64,000 nucleotides of DNA from Monarcha castaneiventris obscurior (Eukaryota; Chordata; Aves; Passeriformes; Monarchidae): NCBI GenBank assembly GCA_026261815.1, contig JAMPIT010000269.1, positions 1,171,001 to 1,235,000 of the forward strand, written 5' to 3'. The notes under the pieces are model-generated. The model did no database searches. It saw only the letters and a list, made by a program, of their open reading frames with translations, and had not been told where the DNA came from. The translations under genes were made by a program, and so were the position numbers. Positions within the stretch are counted from its first letter, which is position 1. Each line of letters starts with the position of its first letter. Shown piece by piece: positions 41,481-52,620 of the stretch.

Positions 41481-43259
41481 CAGGCACGCGGCTCGGGATG
41501 TGACGGGTGCGGGGGGGAGCAGAGGCACCTTGGCAGGACACTTGGCTTCCCAGAGAGAGCCCAGTGCCAGCAGGCCCCAGGGACCTGGGCCACCACACAG
41601 AGAGGGACCCGGTCTGGCCAGAGCTCCTGCTGGCACCACTGGGCTTCCCAGGGACCTGGAATCACAGCATGAGCAAAAGGCTGATGGAGGCATGCCTGAA
41701 GGGCCCAGCTCTGTTCTCTGTAGCTGCAGAGGCCTCTCCTGCTCTGACCCCAGGGCATGGCCACGGGCAGGGCTCGTGGGCATCGCTCTGCTCCTCAGGG
41801 ATGTGCCTGCAGCACTGCCTGGGCCGTGCTAATTTCCTCATGGAAGCTCCTGCCCGGGGGTGTTTCAGCATTTCCGTGTGGATGAAAGGGTTAAGGGTGG
41901 CTGAGGGGCTGTGGGGGGCAGAGGTGAGCATCACCCAGCACCCACGGCTGGTGCTGGGGCTCGCAAAGCTCCGTGTGAGCCGTGGGGCTCCAGGGCACAG
42001 CTCTGGGCTGCACAGAGGGTTAATGGCCGGGGAGCACTTTCCGTGCGAGTGGAAAATGGCAGGGGCCTTCCCTTCCTCCTCCCCGGCCTCTGGCAGCGGC
42101 TGCGCCGCACAGGCCCAGATGACGATGGAGTGAGCGAGAACCTTGTCCTGGCACCGGCCTCCTTTTAGATTAATGACTTGCGAGGAGATGCCTCAGTCAC
42201 ATGTTGGGATTTTTCCCCGTTGAACTGTACCTGGCACCCTGCAGCCATTTATCACGGGCTGCAGATGGAAGGCAGCAGCAGCAGGACCTGCAGGGCCAAG
42301 ACACACAGGTTCCCAGCCAGCCCGCGGGCGGGTGGGGGATCTTCTGGGGCATGTGCTTGTGTGGGGCTTTTTTTTAATCTAAAATGATAAATCTGATTTC
42401 TTCAGGATATTGGAACAGCTGCAGCTGACCTGGCTATTTATCCGACAGATCTTCAGGGTGTACGATAACAGCTCTTAGAGGATGGATGTGGTGTTATAAA
42501 CTGTCCAGGCACAGAACATGATTAATGGGATTCACAGAGATAAACATATGGGGAGGAGAGCTCAGGATCTAAGAAAATCCCGTCCCTGGCCTGGGAGGCT
42601 GTTGATGGGCTGGAGCTCTCACTGAGGCCGATGCTCTGGGTGCCAACCACCCACCTTGGCCTCTGCAGCCTCCCCATCCTGAGGATGTTTGTACCTAATG
42701 GTACAAATGTGCCCAGAGCTCTGCCAGCATCAGGAAGTGACGGTTCCATGGCCTCTCCCAGCCCCTACGGCCTCAGCCCTGCTGGCACAGCCGGGGTTTG
42801 CTCCCACAGCACAGGACAGGGCTGCTGCTGCCTCACCCCTGCAGAGATGGAGCACCCCAGAGCTGCTCCCTGGGCCCCCTCCCCACAGCCCCCACCTACC
42901 TCAGCACAGCTTCTTTCCAGCTCTTTCCTCAGCCAACAGCCCCCCACCCACCCAGGGAAAAACGAGTTTGGTAAAAGTTGAAAAATCAATCTCTCCTATA
43001 TTAGCTGGCACGGAAACTCGCCAGGAATTCAGCAGCCCAGCTCCGACGACATCCATTTCCCTGTCTGTTGTGCTTTGATGTGGCTCAAAAGCCTGCTCTG
43101 GCCCCCGCCTCCCCCTGGCTGTCCCTGTGGACCTGTGGTTGTGTTCTTGGCTGGGGCTGATTCCCGGAGTGCAGCTGGGATCCAGGAGCAGAGTCCGGCT
43201 GCCCTGGGGATGTCAGAGGGCCCTAGTGCACAGCCCTGATGGGGAACAGTGTGCAAAAG
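41481..43259. other. GC-rich stretch with an AT-rich island at 42370-42540
   Basis: No gene. The island holds AAAATGATAAATCTGATTTC, GCTATTTATCCG, GTACGATAACAGC and CATGATTAATGGG. Flanks are GC-rich; long frames (41507-42133, 208 codons, +) have no recognisable domain. A GTACCTAATGGTACAAATG dyad lies near 42691. Confidence 0.5.
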
Positions 43260-43430
43260 GAATCAAAAAGCGTTAGTGCAGAAATTCTCACTGAAAGGGA
43301 TGGATCAAATAAACGCTGAGATTAATTAATCACTAATGGGGTGGACTAAAGGTGACCCTTCAGCATTTACACACCGAAGACAGCAGGGTCAGGATTGCAG
43401 AGCATTAATCTTACATTAGCACAACTCCAT
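43260..43430. promoter_or_regulatory. AT-rich candidate element
   Basis: Contains GAGATTAATTAATCACTAATGGGG, GAGCATTAATCTTACATTAGC and GGATCAAATAAACGC. ATTAATTAATCACTAATGG packs three overlapping homeodomain cores, typical of paired-class and LIM-homeodomain sites. Short, unique, non-coding. Confidence 0.42.
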
Positions 43431-44344
43431 CCTTGCCAGGAGGGAGGCAGAAATCCCTTTGGCTCATGCAGAGGAAGCTGAAGCTTATTGCTTCCTGCCA
43501 GGTCCGTGGCTGCATTTTTATGAAACACCTGCAATGAAAAAAAAAGAACATAAACCTGAGAAAATTAAAGAGCTGTCCCAGCAGAACGCGACAGCCGTGC
43601 CCAGCACCCGGGGCCGGGGCCTCGCTGCCTGCTCAGCCCAGCAAGGTTGGGTCACTGGGTATTAATAACGATGGATCAATAACGATGAGCAACTGGGAAA
43701 AGGGGTTGTGCAATCCTTCCTGTTCCCTGCTGGCGCTGGGCTGTGTGTGTGTAAGGCTGGCGGTACAAGCCACCAGGGATGGGCTGTAAAAGGTGCTTTC
43801 TTTCGCCTCCAAACTCTGCTCTGTAGCGTGCACCAGATGCAGCAGCAACAGCACAAGGCCTCTAACCTCTTTCCAAATGGTAATAAATCCCACAAGACCC
43901 CAGCACACTTGTAATTTACAACTCTGCTAAAATGAACATTATTTCAAGCTAAGCGTATTCTCCGAGGTGCAGGAGGAATGTGGCAGCTTTCCTGCTGACA
44001 GCGGAGTTTCTTTTTTAAATGTCATGCATTCACTTTCATTACTTCCAAATAATTGCCCAAAAGATCAGCAGCCGGACGAGGGGGAGCGTTCTGCAGCGCT
44101 CGGAGGTGATTCCAGCACCCTCGGACAGAGATGTGGGGCCCTGCTCATGGGCAGGGGGAGAGGTCACTGTCTGTGCCCATCCCAAACCCACAGTGGGCTC
44201 CGGGGGCAGCCCTGCACTGCCCTGGGGGGAGAAACCCCTTCAGAATCAGTGAGGTTGGGCAGGTTCTGCCCGTCCTGGAGCGCCAGACACACAGGGTGGG
44301 GCCTAAAAATGTGATCTTCCCTTGTCTGAGGGCTTTTCGTGGAA
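43431..44344. other. Mixed stretch with AT-balanced islands
   Basis: No gene. 43520-43570 is A-rich. 43655-43690 has a duplicated AATAACGATG (GTATTAATAACGATGG, then TCAATAACGATGAG). 43870-44060 (GGTAATAAATCCC, TTGTAATTTAC, GAACATTATTTC, AATAATTGCCC) may be an element. 44060-44340 is GC-rich. Confidence 0.45.
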
Positions 44345-44455
44345 ATGAAGGCCAGGTTGGATGGACCTGGTCTGGTGGAAGGTGTCCGTGACCATGGAAC
44401 GAGATGGTTTTCAAGGTCCCCTCCAACCCAACCCGCTCCACGACAATTCCATGAG
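44345..44455 (+). mobile_element. CR1 LINE 3'-end fragment
   Basis: AAGGCCAGGTTGGATGGAC, CTGGTCTGGTGGAAGGTGTC, CGTGACCATGGAACGAGATG, GTTTTCAAGGTCCCCTCCAA, CCCAACCCGCTCCACGACAA and TTCCATGAG follow the CR1 3' end in order, with a deletion replacing the GGCAGG part. 5'-truncated, about 110 bp. Confidence 0.9.
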
Positions 44456-46059
44456 GTGAAACTCCCTTCTTGCTGTCTGGGGGGGTTTGCTGTGCTGGTG
44501 AGGGGTTTTGTGAACCACCCCCCCCAGGGCTGGTGGCTTCAGCTTGGAAATTAAAATAATGGCACAGCACTCCTTCCTGCAGGATCCCTTTGGAGTAGTT
44601 TTCCCACTGTCTGGGGGACCCCTGGGAGAAGGGGAATGAGGGGGTGACCCAGGGATGCAGACACAAACACCCTCCTCCTCCTCCTCCTCCTCCTCCTCCT
44701 CCTGTCTCACACGGGAACCATCCCCAAAGCCCTGCAGAGGCAGCCCCACGTTTGCAGATCAAGTCCAAGACAAACTCCAGATCCCGCCTGCAAAAGCTCT
44801 GTGGCCTGTAATGAAAGCCCTCAAGGAAAACTGTAAATATCGGAGCTATTGGCAAAATTCAGAGCTGGCCTTGGGCTGGAACAGCCTCTCCCACAGTGGG
44901 AGGTTTGGTCCCGGGTACTGGCGCAGGCCTGCGCTTCAGGCTGCCTCAAACAGCTGCAAAACAAGATCCTTTTAATCAGGACAGGGTTCTCTGCCTCCAC
45001 CAGAAAGAGAAAAAAAGAGGGGGGGAAACAAAAAAGCTGTAGCGAAGCCCTGGATGGTGGGGAGAACAGAGCAGCAGAACCAGGGCCTCTGTGAATTGTT
45101 CTGTGGCTCCCAGTCCAGGGCCTCTCATCATTTCAGGGCTCAGATCATTGATAGAAAATGATGTTCTCTTTTGGAAAAGGGTTCTGAGTGATGGTTTGGC
45201 CAGCACCAGTGGCCATGGGCGGTCCTGGGGTGTGGGAGCCCCCACAGGATGCTGCACCCAGGGCACAGCTCCTTTCGCAGCTTGAAGGTTGGTTCCTTTT
45301 TACCAGAAAAATAGGTTTTTGTCAGAAAACTGTACTTCTGCTAGAAAACAAGCTGGTTTGGATAAAAACGCAAGATTTTAATTGGTAAAGCAAAATGTTT
45401 TGAGTTTCACCGCTCTGGGTTTCTGCAGGGAGAGGGAGGGAAAGGAATTCCTCTGGTTTTAAGTTGCTTCTCTAAAACTTCAGAAATGCCTGTGGAGCAT
45501 TTCCAGTTGTGAGGAAACGCTGTTTTGTCTCCTTGAGAATCCATCCTCGGGAGAGCCCTCCCCACCTTGGGCTCTGTTTTGTGTGTGCGGCTGCACTTCC
45601 CACCCCATCCCCTCTCCTCAGGGGTACGAGTCCGTGCTGGGGGTGATGTCCCCTGGGATGCTCCCACCCCTCGTTCTGCACCCAATCCCATGGGAGGTGT
45701 CAGGATAACCCCTCACTCCTCATCACTGCTGCTGTCACCAAGGGGGATGATCTGAAACTCATCCCAGACACCCTAAAGGGGAGAGCAAGAGGCTGCCATT
45801 GACCCTCCCCAGTGTCCCCCTCACAGAGCCCCCGAGAGCCCTGGAGGGGCACAAGCAGAGCCCTTCCCTGAGCCCTCCGTGGGGCTGACCCCACTCGTGT
45901 CTCGGGGAGGGCACAAAGCCGACAGGCACGGACAGAGCTGTGCTGCCACTTGCTCCCTCACGGCTCCGGGGGCTCCCAGGACCCCCAAAAAATGGGACAG
46001 GGGAGGCCAGGGCAGAGCATCCCCTGTCAGGCACTCGCTGTGCTCCGGTGCCTCGTGTC
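44456..46059. other. GC-rich stretch with (CCT)11
   Basis: No gene. It contains the CCT microsatellite, C-runs near 44520 and an AT-balanced island at 45300-45400 (GATTTTAATTGG). The long minus frame 44145-44855 runs through both the CR1 fragment and the CCT repeat, so it is not a gene. Confidence 0.55.
44671..44703. repeat. (CCT)11 microsatellite
   Basis: Eleven perfect CCT units (GGA on the - strand), read as poly-Ser or poly-Glu/Gly in conceptual frames. Polypurine/polypyrimidine, potentially length-variable. Confidence 0.95.
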
Positions 46060-46340
46060 CTCTGCATAAATGCAATTTCCCTGAATGTCAGAGGGAAGCA
46101 TTACAGATAACACACTGCGTGTGTCTCTGACCCAGTAAGTGCTGAAATCACAGATCTCATTATTCTGACATGATAGAATTTTTTTCCCTCCCTGCTGCAA
46201 CCCTGCTGCTGTTGTTTTCCAGACTGCAGACATAATTGCCGAAGGTGCAAAGCCTCCGCAGACAAATTCGTCTTGCCTACTTCCCTAAATCTAGCAAAAT
46301 GCCAGTTCTGTGTGTGCATAAGAAAGCGCCTCAGCTCACG
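46060..46340. promoter_or_regulatory. Candidate conserved element
   Basis: Unique AT-balanced sequence with CAGATAACACACTGC, CAGTAAGTGCTG, CTCATTATTCTGACATG, GACATAATTGCCG, GACAAATTCG and CCTAAATCTAGC. GATA-type and homeodomain cores. No coding signal beyond short frames. Confidence 0.38.
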
Positions 46341-47709
46341 AGCAGCACGGATTTCCATCAGGTGCCAGCCCCAGGCAGCCTCACCTCTGGGGACAGGCGA
46401 GGCTGGAGCAGAGCAGGGACACTCCCAGGGCCCTTGCCGGGCTCGTGGTCTCGAGGTGCCACTTGCCAGCCAGGGTGGGCCATCATGAGGTGAGGCAGCT
46501 TAGTGGGGAACCCTTAAAGAGCAGTCCTGGGTATCCACAGCTCAGGGGTCTCAGGACCGACCTCACTGGACTGGTTTGGACAGCAAGGGAGCCTCTCTCT
46601 GTCAGGGGCTTTTTCCAGCAATCGTTGGGCTTTGGGGCTCTGTAAAGATAAAGGACGTGGGGACATTTGGGGACACAGAGGCCTGCGGGGATGGGGCAGC
46701 CCCAGCCCCAGAGCAGCTGTCAGACAGCTCTTCCCAGCTTGGACACCCTCCTGGAGCTCCCCTGCTGCCCCCAGCCCTGCAGGGCCTGCTGGAAACCTGC
46801 CCACCAAGGCTTGAGAAAGGCCACTTTTTGGTAAAGAGAAGCAAGACTCCCCCTAATCTCTGCCTTTGAGATATTTTTTATGTAATTCTCCTTTCGGGGG
46901 AGCAGATCTGTTTGTGCTGGGCCTTGGAGGGATAAAGGGTCTCTTCTTGCAGGTCGGGTGGAGGAGGAAGGAGTAGCCCCATCTCAGGGTCACTGTGGCC
47001 TCTCCAGGGACCTCCTTGCCTGACCAGGGGACATTATCCCACTTCCATTTACATCTTTCTGCCTGTTTGCTCATTTCCCCTCTTTCATCACATTCCTCAG
47101 CAAGCCTGTTTTAACCAACTTCACGAATCCACCTCACTGGCAATAACCCTAAATGTCTGTAGCTGTAGCATCATTAGTTCAGCCATGGAGTGATGCAGGA
47201 ATTAAGCAGGGCCTTAAGTGAAGGAGGGAGAGAGGGAGAGGTGCAGAGTCTGCTGCTGAGGAGCAGAACAAGGACAAGGACAGGAGAGGCCCCCGGGCTG
47301 TGCCAGGCAGGTGCTCCAGGGCAGGAATGCCATTCAGAGGATGTGCCAGGTGTAAAGTCCCAGCTGAGCCTGTCCTGCAGCCTCCCAGACCTGGGGACGT
47401 GGAGAGCACCTGCACTGAGCACGCAGAGCTCAGCAGATGGGGAGGCAGGACAAGGGTGAATGGTCTCCTCAGCCTGGAGCGGGTTTATGATGTCTCTGTG
47501 CAAAGCTCTGACTTTGCATCTCCCTGGTGAGGAAAATGCAGAGCACAGACAGTGCCAGGGGTCCCCTGTCCCTGTCCCCTCCCTGCACCCAGCCTGCACC
47601 CCAGGAAAGCTCTCCTGGAGAGCTGCTCTTTGCAGGCTGCCCTGTTCCCCTGCACAGAGCAAACCTGGCGGCTGCATCAGCTGCTCGAGAGCCTTCCCCC
47701 CGTGCAATA
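46341..47709. other. GC-rich non-coding stretch
   Basis: No gene. 47050-47170 is AT-balanced with GCAATAACCC and CATCATTAGTTC. Otherwise GC-rich sequence with mutually overlapping frames lacking domains. Confidence 0.55.
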
Positions 47710-47950
47710 ACCTCTCATTATTTTTTAATGTTGTTGTAACTTTATGGTTTAATCAGTATTTGCAATTTGTTAGTAGTCCAGGCTGCAATAAAATTGTTTT
47801 CCAGGTACTGAAACATCCTATCAAGGTTTGTAAAGCAGTGGTTCTTAGTTTATCACACTCATAAAAAGCACTGGCAACTTGACAGATATAATAACTTTTT
47901 TTATCAAGTGTCTAATTTGAGAGGAAATTAAGCCATACATTACATGCCGA
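47710..47950. promoter_or_regulatory. AT-rich candidate conserved enhancer
   Basis: Contains CAATAACCTCTCATTATTTT, TTATGGTTTAATCAG, GCAATTTGTTAGTAG, GCAATAAAATTG, TATCACACTCATAAAAAGC, GATATAATAAC and GAAATTAAGCC. Motif-dense and unique. ATCAAGG, TTATCAAG and TTTAATCAG sites suggest TCF-like and homeodomain cores. Confidence 0.48.
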
Positions 47951-48330
47951 TCCAAGCTGGAATTGGAAAAAGACCCAGCCACCCCTCTCCCCACCCCGGC
48001 GAGGCTCCTCTCTCATCCCACCCTCTCCTGCACGGGCAGGGCTGCTCCAAGCTGCTGTGCCTCTGCATTCGCTCTGCAGTATCCTCAGCTCTGGGTGTAT
48101 TTTTACAGGGCACTGCACACTTAATAAAAAATTATTTATGTGGCCTGCATTGATGTCACAGCAGTGAAACAATACCTTGCCTTTCCTGCAGCAGAGCCGT
48201 GATTTATACGAGTGCCTGGAAAAGCTTCCTCGAAATGCAGTGCAGATGCTCCAGGCCACTGCAACAGCCACTCCATCCCGTTTACTTATGGGCCGGGATT
48301 TTTAAATCAGGCAGGTGATTCTGGGGGCTC
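47951..48330. promoter_or_regulatory. Small candidate element at 48110-48250 with GC-rich left flank
   Basis: CTTAATAAAAAATTATTTATG, CATTGATGTCACAGC (another TGATGTCA octamer, 48150-48157), GAAACAATACC and GTGATTTATACGAG lie between GC-rich segments. GTGATTTAT resembles a PBX-HOX composite core. The left flank 47951-48100 is ordinary GC-rich DNA. Confidence 0.38.
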
Positions 48331-48919
48331 CCATCCATCCATCCCAGGGTGCCCGGGGGCTGGGGCTGCACCAGCACAGGGAGAGCAGCTCCTTCTCAGA
48401 GCCTGGAATAATTGCGGGTTTGTGCTGGAATTCTGGTCGGTCTGACAGAATTCCCCCAGTCCCAAATGTGCCTGCTTGGAGGCGAGGTTGGTGAGTTGAG
48501 TGGTGTTGGCTTTGTCCTTGCCCCTAAAGGCCTCTCCTTCAGGAGGCTCCTCATGCTCCTGGCTGGATCCTGATCCAGAATGTTCCCTGTCCCCCTCCGG
48601 CTGCTCCCTGGCTCCGCTCACCCTGTGATGCCAACCCAGGGAGAGAACCCAGGCTCTCCTCAGGCACTCACTGAGGGATTTTGGTGTTAGATTCTGGTGC
48701 TGATTATCCCCCGTTCCCATAAGCAGTACCAAAATGCCAATAAACAATTGAGCAACCGGCACAGATCACCCGAGGGCGCTTGCTGAAAGCCAGCTCTGGA
48801 AGCAATGCCCAGGTGTTCCACGTCTCCTGCAGGCAGAGCCCCTCACCCCACAGTGTCTGAGCCCTGGCTGGGGCCAGGATGGATTTGTGCTGCAAGCCTG
48901 GAGTCAGAGTCAGATGCTG
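48331..48919. other. GC-rich stretch with a CTCF-like motif
   Basis: No gene recognised; the 151-codon minus frame (48307-48762) has no domain. A CTCF-like sequence at 48766-48781 is the one notable site and is listed separately. Confidence 0.5.
48766..48781 (+). promoter_or_regulatory. CTCF-like motif
   Basis: TCACCCGAGGGCGCTT agrees with the vertebrate CTCF core (CCASYAGRGGGCGCTR-type) at 12 of 16 positions plus the degenerate R, including the whole GAGGGCGCT heart. A CTCF boundary in an enhancer-rich desert would be expected. Single motif matches also occur by chance. Confidence 0.4.
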
Positions 48920-49330
48920 CCTACAAGCCGCACACTTTATTTGTTTAAATTTTCATGCTCGCGAATGTCTGTGACACAGGAGACAGGTTTATGGAGAGCG
49001 AAAAAAAAATGTTGACAAATGGCCCAGTAATCAACTGGAACATGCAATAAATCATTGGAGTGCCAATAACACTTCCAGGAGGAGTTGCGAAAGGTCATTA
49101 CGATGCCACCATGTATCATGCAGCGCCAAACAAAGCAAACAGAACATGCTGGGAATAGGATTATGGGAGAAGCATCTGTCAGTTCTAATTAAGAATTAAC
49201 TGTGGATCCCATATAAAAAGATGTGTGGTTTATTCCTATCTCCCTCCTTTTCCCACTTAGCTCTCCATTTTTCCCTCTCCAAAATAAAACTCAATTACTC
49301 CAAAAAAAAAAGCCCTCTGTCATTTAATCT
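48920..49330. promoter_or_regulatory. AT-rich block, strong candidate conserved enhancer
   Basis: Contains TTTAAATTTTCATGCTCGCG, ATGTTGACAAATGG, CAGTAATCAACTGG, GCAATAAATCATTGG, CCAATAACACTTCC, GTCATTACGATGCC, ATGTATCATGCAGC, GGATTATGGG and GTTCTAATTAAGAATTAAC, then CATATAAAAAG, with an A-rich tract at 49299-49310. CpGs are retained in otherwise AT-rich DNA. Non-repetitive and motif-dense. Confidence 0.53.
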
Positions 49331-50059
49331 ATTCAACAGCAGGAAAAATAACCCGATGTGACAAAAGAGTGAAGGCTGGCGGGGAGGGACAGGGCTCTGC
49401 CGGCTCCTGAGCCTCTGTGGCGTGCGGTGTGCTCGGAGCCTGCCCGCTTGATGAGATCCCAGAAGTCCTTTGACGTCTCGGAATCACGCGGTGGCTGCAG
49501 GAGGCAGGGAATGCACGAAGCAAAACACCCCGGCCCCCCCTCGCTGGGGATGGGGCCTGCAAGTGGAGAGAGCTCCGAGGCTGAGACGCTGAAAAGATTT
49601 TGGCTCCCGATGAAGGAAATGCAAACTGAATAAGTGACAGTAAAATAAAGCAGAGAAGTTAAAGAGAGGAGAGCCAGGAGAGAAGAGGCACGGGGTGACC
49701 GAAAGCTGCGCCCTCGGAGGGGACGAGGGGTCTCTGAGCCCATTGTCCACCACATCCTGCCCCCACCTCCATCACCAATCCCTGGGATTTGTCCCCTCTG
49801 GCTGTTCCTCCGTGCTCCTGGCACTGGGGCTCACCCAAAGCTGACAGGAGGGACTGAGCCTTTCACCTGCCTTGGGCCACGTGAGCACCATCACCTCCCT
49901 CACTGCAGGGACCCTCCCTGTGCCTCATAAATCCCCCCAGCACCTCCTTCCTTTCACCTTTCCTCTCCTCCTCCAGCTCCCTGTGCTCTTTCTCTCCCCA
50001 TTAATCTGAGTTGCATCCCATGGGCACCTGGCCCAGGGCTCCAGCTGAGCAGGCTCTGC
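49331..50059. other. GC-rich non-coding stretch
   Basis: No gene. CpG content is moderately raised at 49400-49540. The overlapping minus-strand frames have no recognisable domain. Confidence 0.55.
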
Positions 50060-50420
50060 AAGCACCACGCTTTGCTTTATTATTTTTTTCCCCTTTCTTC
50101 CTCTCTATATTTCCAGGCCTCATTTCTGCTTAAGTTTGCATTTCTTCTCTTTCTTTCCTTTTTTTTTCTTTTCCTTTCTGCTGACTGAGACAAGACCGTG
50201 TCCTACTTCAACATCCCAGGATTTGTTACAACTTCAAGGTGCAGGTTTATGGCCACAGTTGTCCCGTTTATGGTACAGTTCTTCTTATGGGTTCTAATAA
50301 ACTTTGTAGCTCCAGGGTGCTCTTAAATCCTGATATGAAAGATAGAGAAGAATCATTATTTAGACCAACTAAATATAAGATGCTTCACCCTTGAAGGCTG
50401 AGGATAATGTTTCTCTCACA
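50060..50420. promoter_or_regulatory. AT-rich block with pyrimidine tract
   Basis: 50070-50180 is T-rich (TTTATTATTTTTTTCCCC, then CTTTCCTTTTTTTTTC). 50190-50420 is complex sequence with GTTACAAC, two TTTATGG motifs (TTTATGGC at 50246-50253 and TTTATGGTAC at 50266), TCTAATAAACTTTG, CTGATATGAAAG, ATCATTATTTAG and CTAAATATAAG. Candidate element; the paired TTTATGG lie 20 bp apart. Confidence 0.4.
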
Positions 50421-52429
50421 GGTGTGGAAAGACCCATAATTCCTGTGTACAGCAAGTGCAGCTGCAGGGGAAAATAATCAATTCTCCCTGTGGAGATAGG
50501 TGCGCTCCCACCGTGTGGGACGGGGAGAAGCAGTGCCAGCTGGGATGGCACAGGCTTCCTCCAGCACAGGGAAATGACACTAAAACTCAGCAGAAGCTGC
50601 AATTAAAGGCATGGGTTGGATGAGAAATGCAGGGGAGCGGTGTGGCTGAAGGGGGAATGAGACCCATTCCCAGCAGGAGGAGGCACAGCACAGCACAGGG
50701 ATCCGGCAGCTCCCGGCTGGACGTCCCCGGTCCCCTCGGAGCCTGGGGAGGTGCTGAGCAGGGGCAGCGACCTGCAGATGAATGATTCGGGCTCTCTCTG
50801 GTCCGTCCCTTCCACAGGGGGAGCCCGGCAAACCCAGCAGCACTTCCACAAACACGAGGTCGTGGCAGCACCGAGTCACCCCGAGCCGCCAGACTGAAAT
50901 AGCGACCTGCCAGGAAAGTTCTCTTTCCTCTCACTGATCCCTTGAACTGGTTGCTCAGATTTTCCGTGGTTCCCGGACAATCCCAGCCTTCCAGCCCGAC
51001 CTGGAGCCACTCCCAGCAGCCAAATGCCAGAAGGCAGCGCTGTCACCAAAATATCCCTGAGATCGTGCTCACCAGTGTAAACAATTTGGTTTAAGGCCAT
51101 TGAAAAGGCCACAGGATAAGACATCAGCTTGTTCAGGTTTATGTAAATTTTTTGAAGGATGTATTTCCCTGAGTTCTAGGTGTCCTTGATTCACACTACA
51201 ATATGTCCCAAATGCCACCCTAGGTGCAGCTGTGGAGTTTAACCGAGTGGAGGGTGCCAGGAAGGGCACCTCAGGATCAAGGACAACCTGTGCCACCAGG
51301 CTGGGAGCAGTGGGATCCTCCCAAATGTGCCCTTCTAGCAGCCTCTTCCCATTTATCCCGAGCGGGCTCCTCCTCAGCAGATGTTCAAGACTCAGCACTC
51401 AGGCTCACACGGAGCAACTTCCAAAACAAACCATCTGGAAAAGAAAACAGCAAACTATTTGCAAGCTATTTCCCCTCCTCTGCCGCGTCCCCGATCCCAA
51501 AGTCACCGGGAAGGGCTGGGGAGGACAGGGAGCGGCAGCACGGGAACGGAAGGAGCGTGTCAGGGAATGTTCCCAGCAGGCCCGCAGCTGTTCCAGGGAA
51601 ATACAGCGAGGCAGCTCCGCTCCTTGGCACGGCCCAGGGCTGGCGAGGCACCCGCAGCTGCTTTGTGCCATGTGAGCTCTGCCCCATGGAGCTGGGGGCA
51701 GCAGGAGCCGGGAGGACACGGGAGCTTCTCCCTCTTTGCTTTCTGCCCTGGCTTTCTCCCTCCTCAGGAGGAGCTTGGACCTTCAGCCCCCAAACGGGAA
51801 AGTCATTTGTTGTTCACCCGCTCCTAATGCCAGAGGTTGTAGCCAAGATGTTCTGGCCTCCAGCAGGTCCCACGGTGCTGCCGGGGCTCCAGCTTCCCTT
51901 GGAGCTGAGGCGCTGCCCTGCACACGCAGGATTATTGCAATTACTGCAGCCATAGAGTGTGCTGGGTTCTGTAGGACTTTCTGCTACCCCTGGCCACATG
52001 AGAGCCCATTCCCCGGCGGGCTGTGGTCCCCCTGTGCTGGTACTTTGGGTTATTGCTGGAGGGAGGGAGATGACCAGGAATAAGTGAGGTGGGAAATGTG
52101 CATTCCTCTGGAGCGCGATGGAATTCTGGCTGTGGAGGGCGCGTTTTGGGTCAGAACAGTGGGAAATAGGTGTGTGAACCCTGGGGCAGCGTGTGCGGGG
52201 TCACGGCCGGTGGTGACGGACAGGAGCCGTGTGGGTGCCTCCCTCCCCTTTGGCCTTTTCGGGATCTCTGAGCTCCACCGGGGTCTCCCCGTCCCCGCCT
52301 TCCCCGAGAGCTCCGGCGCAGCCCAGGAAATGGGGCAATGGAAGCCGAGTCACACATCCCTGCGCTGCGTTTCCCGAGGAGCAAGTGTGACTGTCAGGTT
52401 TACAAAAGATTGTTTATGTTCAGTGGCGT
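50421..52429. other. GC-rich non-coding stretch
   Basis: No gene supported. Three forward frames around 51224-51955 are all open for more than 110 codons at once, which indicates stop-poor composition rather than a gene. 51070-51200 is AT-balanced (GTAAACAATTTGG, GTAAATTTTTTG). CpG rises at 52200-52330. Confidence 0.5.
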
Positions 52430-52620
52430 GAAATGGGGAGCGAGTGTGCGGAGCGGAGCGGGAGCGGGGGCTGACAGCGCCGCATCCATCCTCCTCCCTG
52501 CTCGCTGCATCCATCCTCCAGCCGCATCCATCCTCCCTGCTCGCTGCATCCATCCTCCAGCCGCATCCATCCTCCACGCTGCGGCGGCCAGAGCGCCGGG
52601 CCCGCCTGACAGGGGCCATA
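52430..52620. promoter_or_regulatory. CpG-rich patch with tandem repeat, ending in GCCATAAAT
   Basis: CpG-rich (GAGCGAGTGTGCGGAGCGG, GACAGCGCCGC, GCTGCGGCGGCC, GAGCGCCGGGCCCGCC). It includes the GCATCCATCCTCC array and ends in GGGGCCATAAATCACCGC (motif 52615-52623). AT-balanced unique sequence with CTACAGCTTACACC and CAATAATCC follows to 52690. Possible regulatory CpG patch plus element. Confidence 0.4.
52482..52577. repeat. GCATCCATCCTCC tandem array
   Basis: GCATCCATCCTCC occurs at 52482, 52507, 52523, 52546 and 52562, separated alternately by CTGCTCGCT-type and AGCC-type spacers. This gives a roughly 39-bp higher-order unit. Two-tier organisation as in the 18838 minisatellite. Confidence 0.88.

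Noticed and set aside
44145..44855. 236-codon open frame on -
   Set aside because: It passes through a CR1 fragment and a (CCT)11 microsatellite, giving a poly-Gly tract. Not a gene.
51224..51955. 243-codon open frame on + with two further open + frames
   Set aside because: All three forward frames are long at once, which reflects stop-poor GC-rich composition. No domain is recognised.
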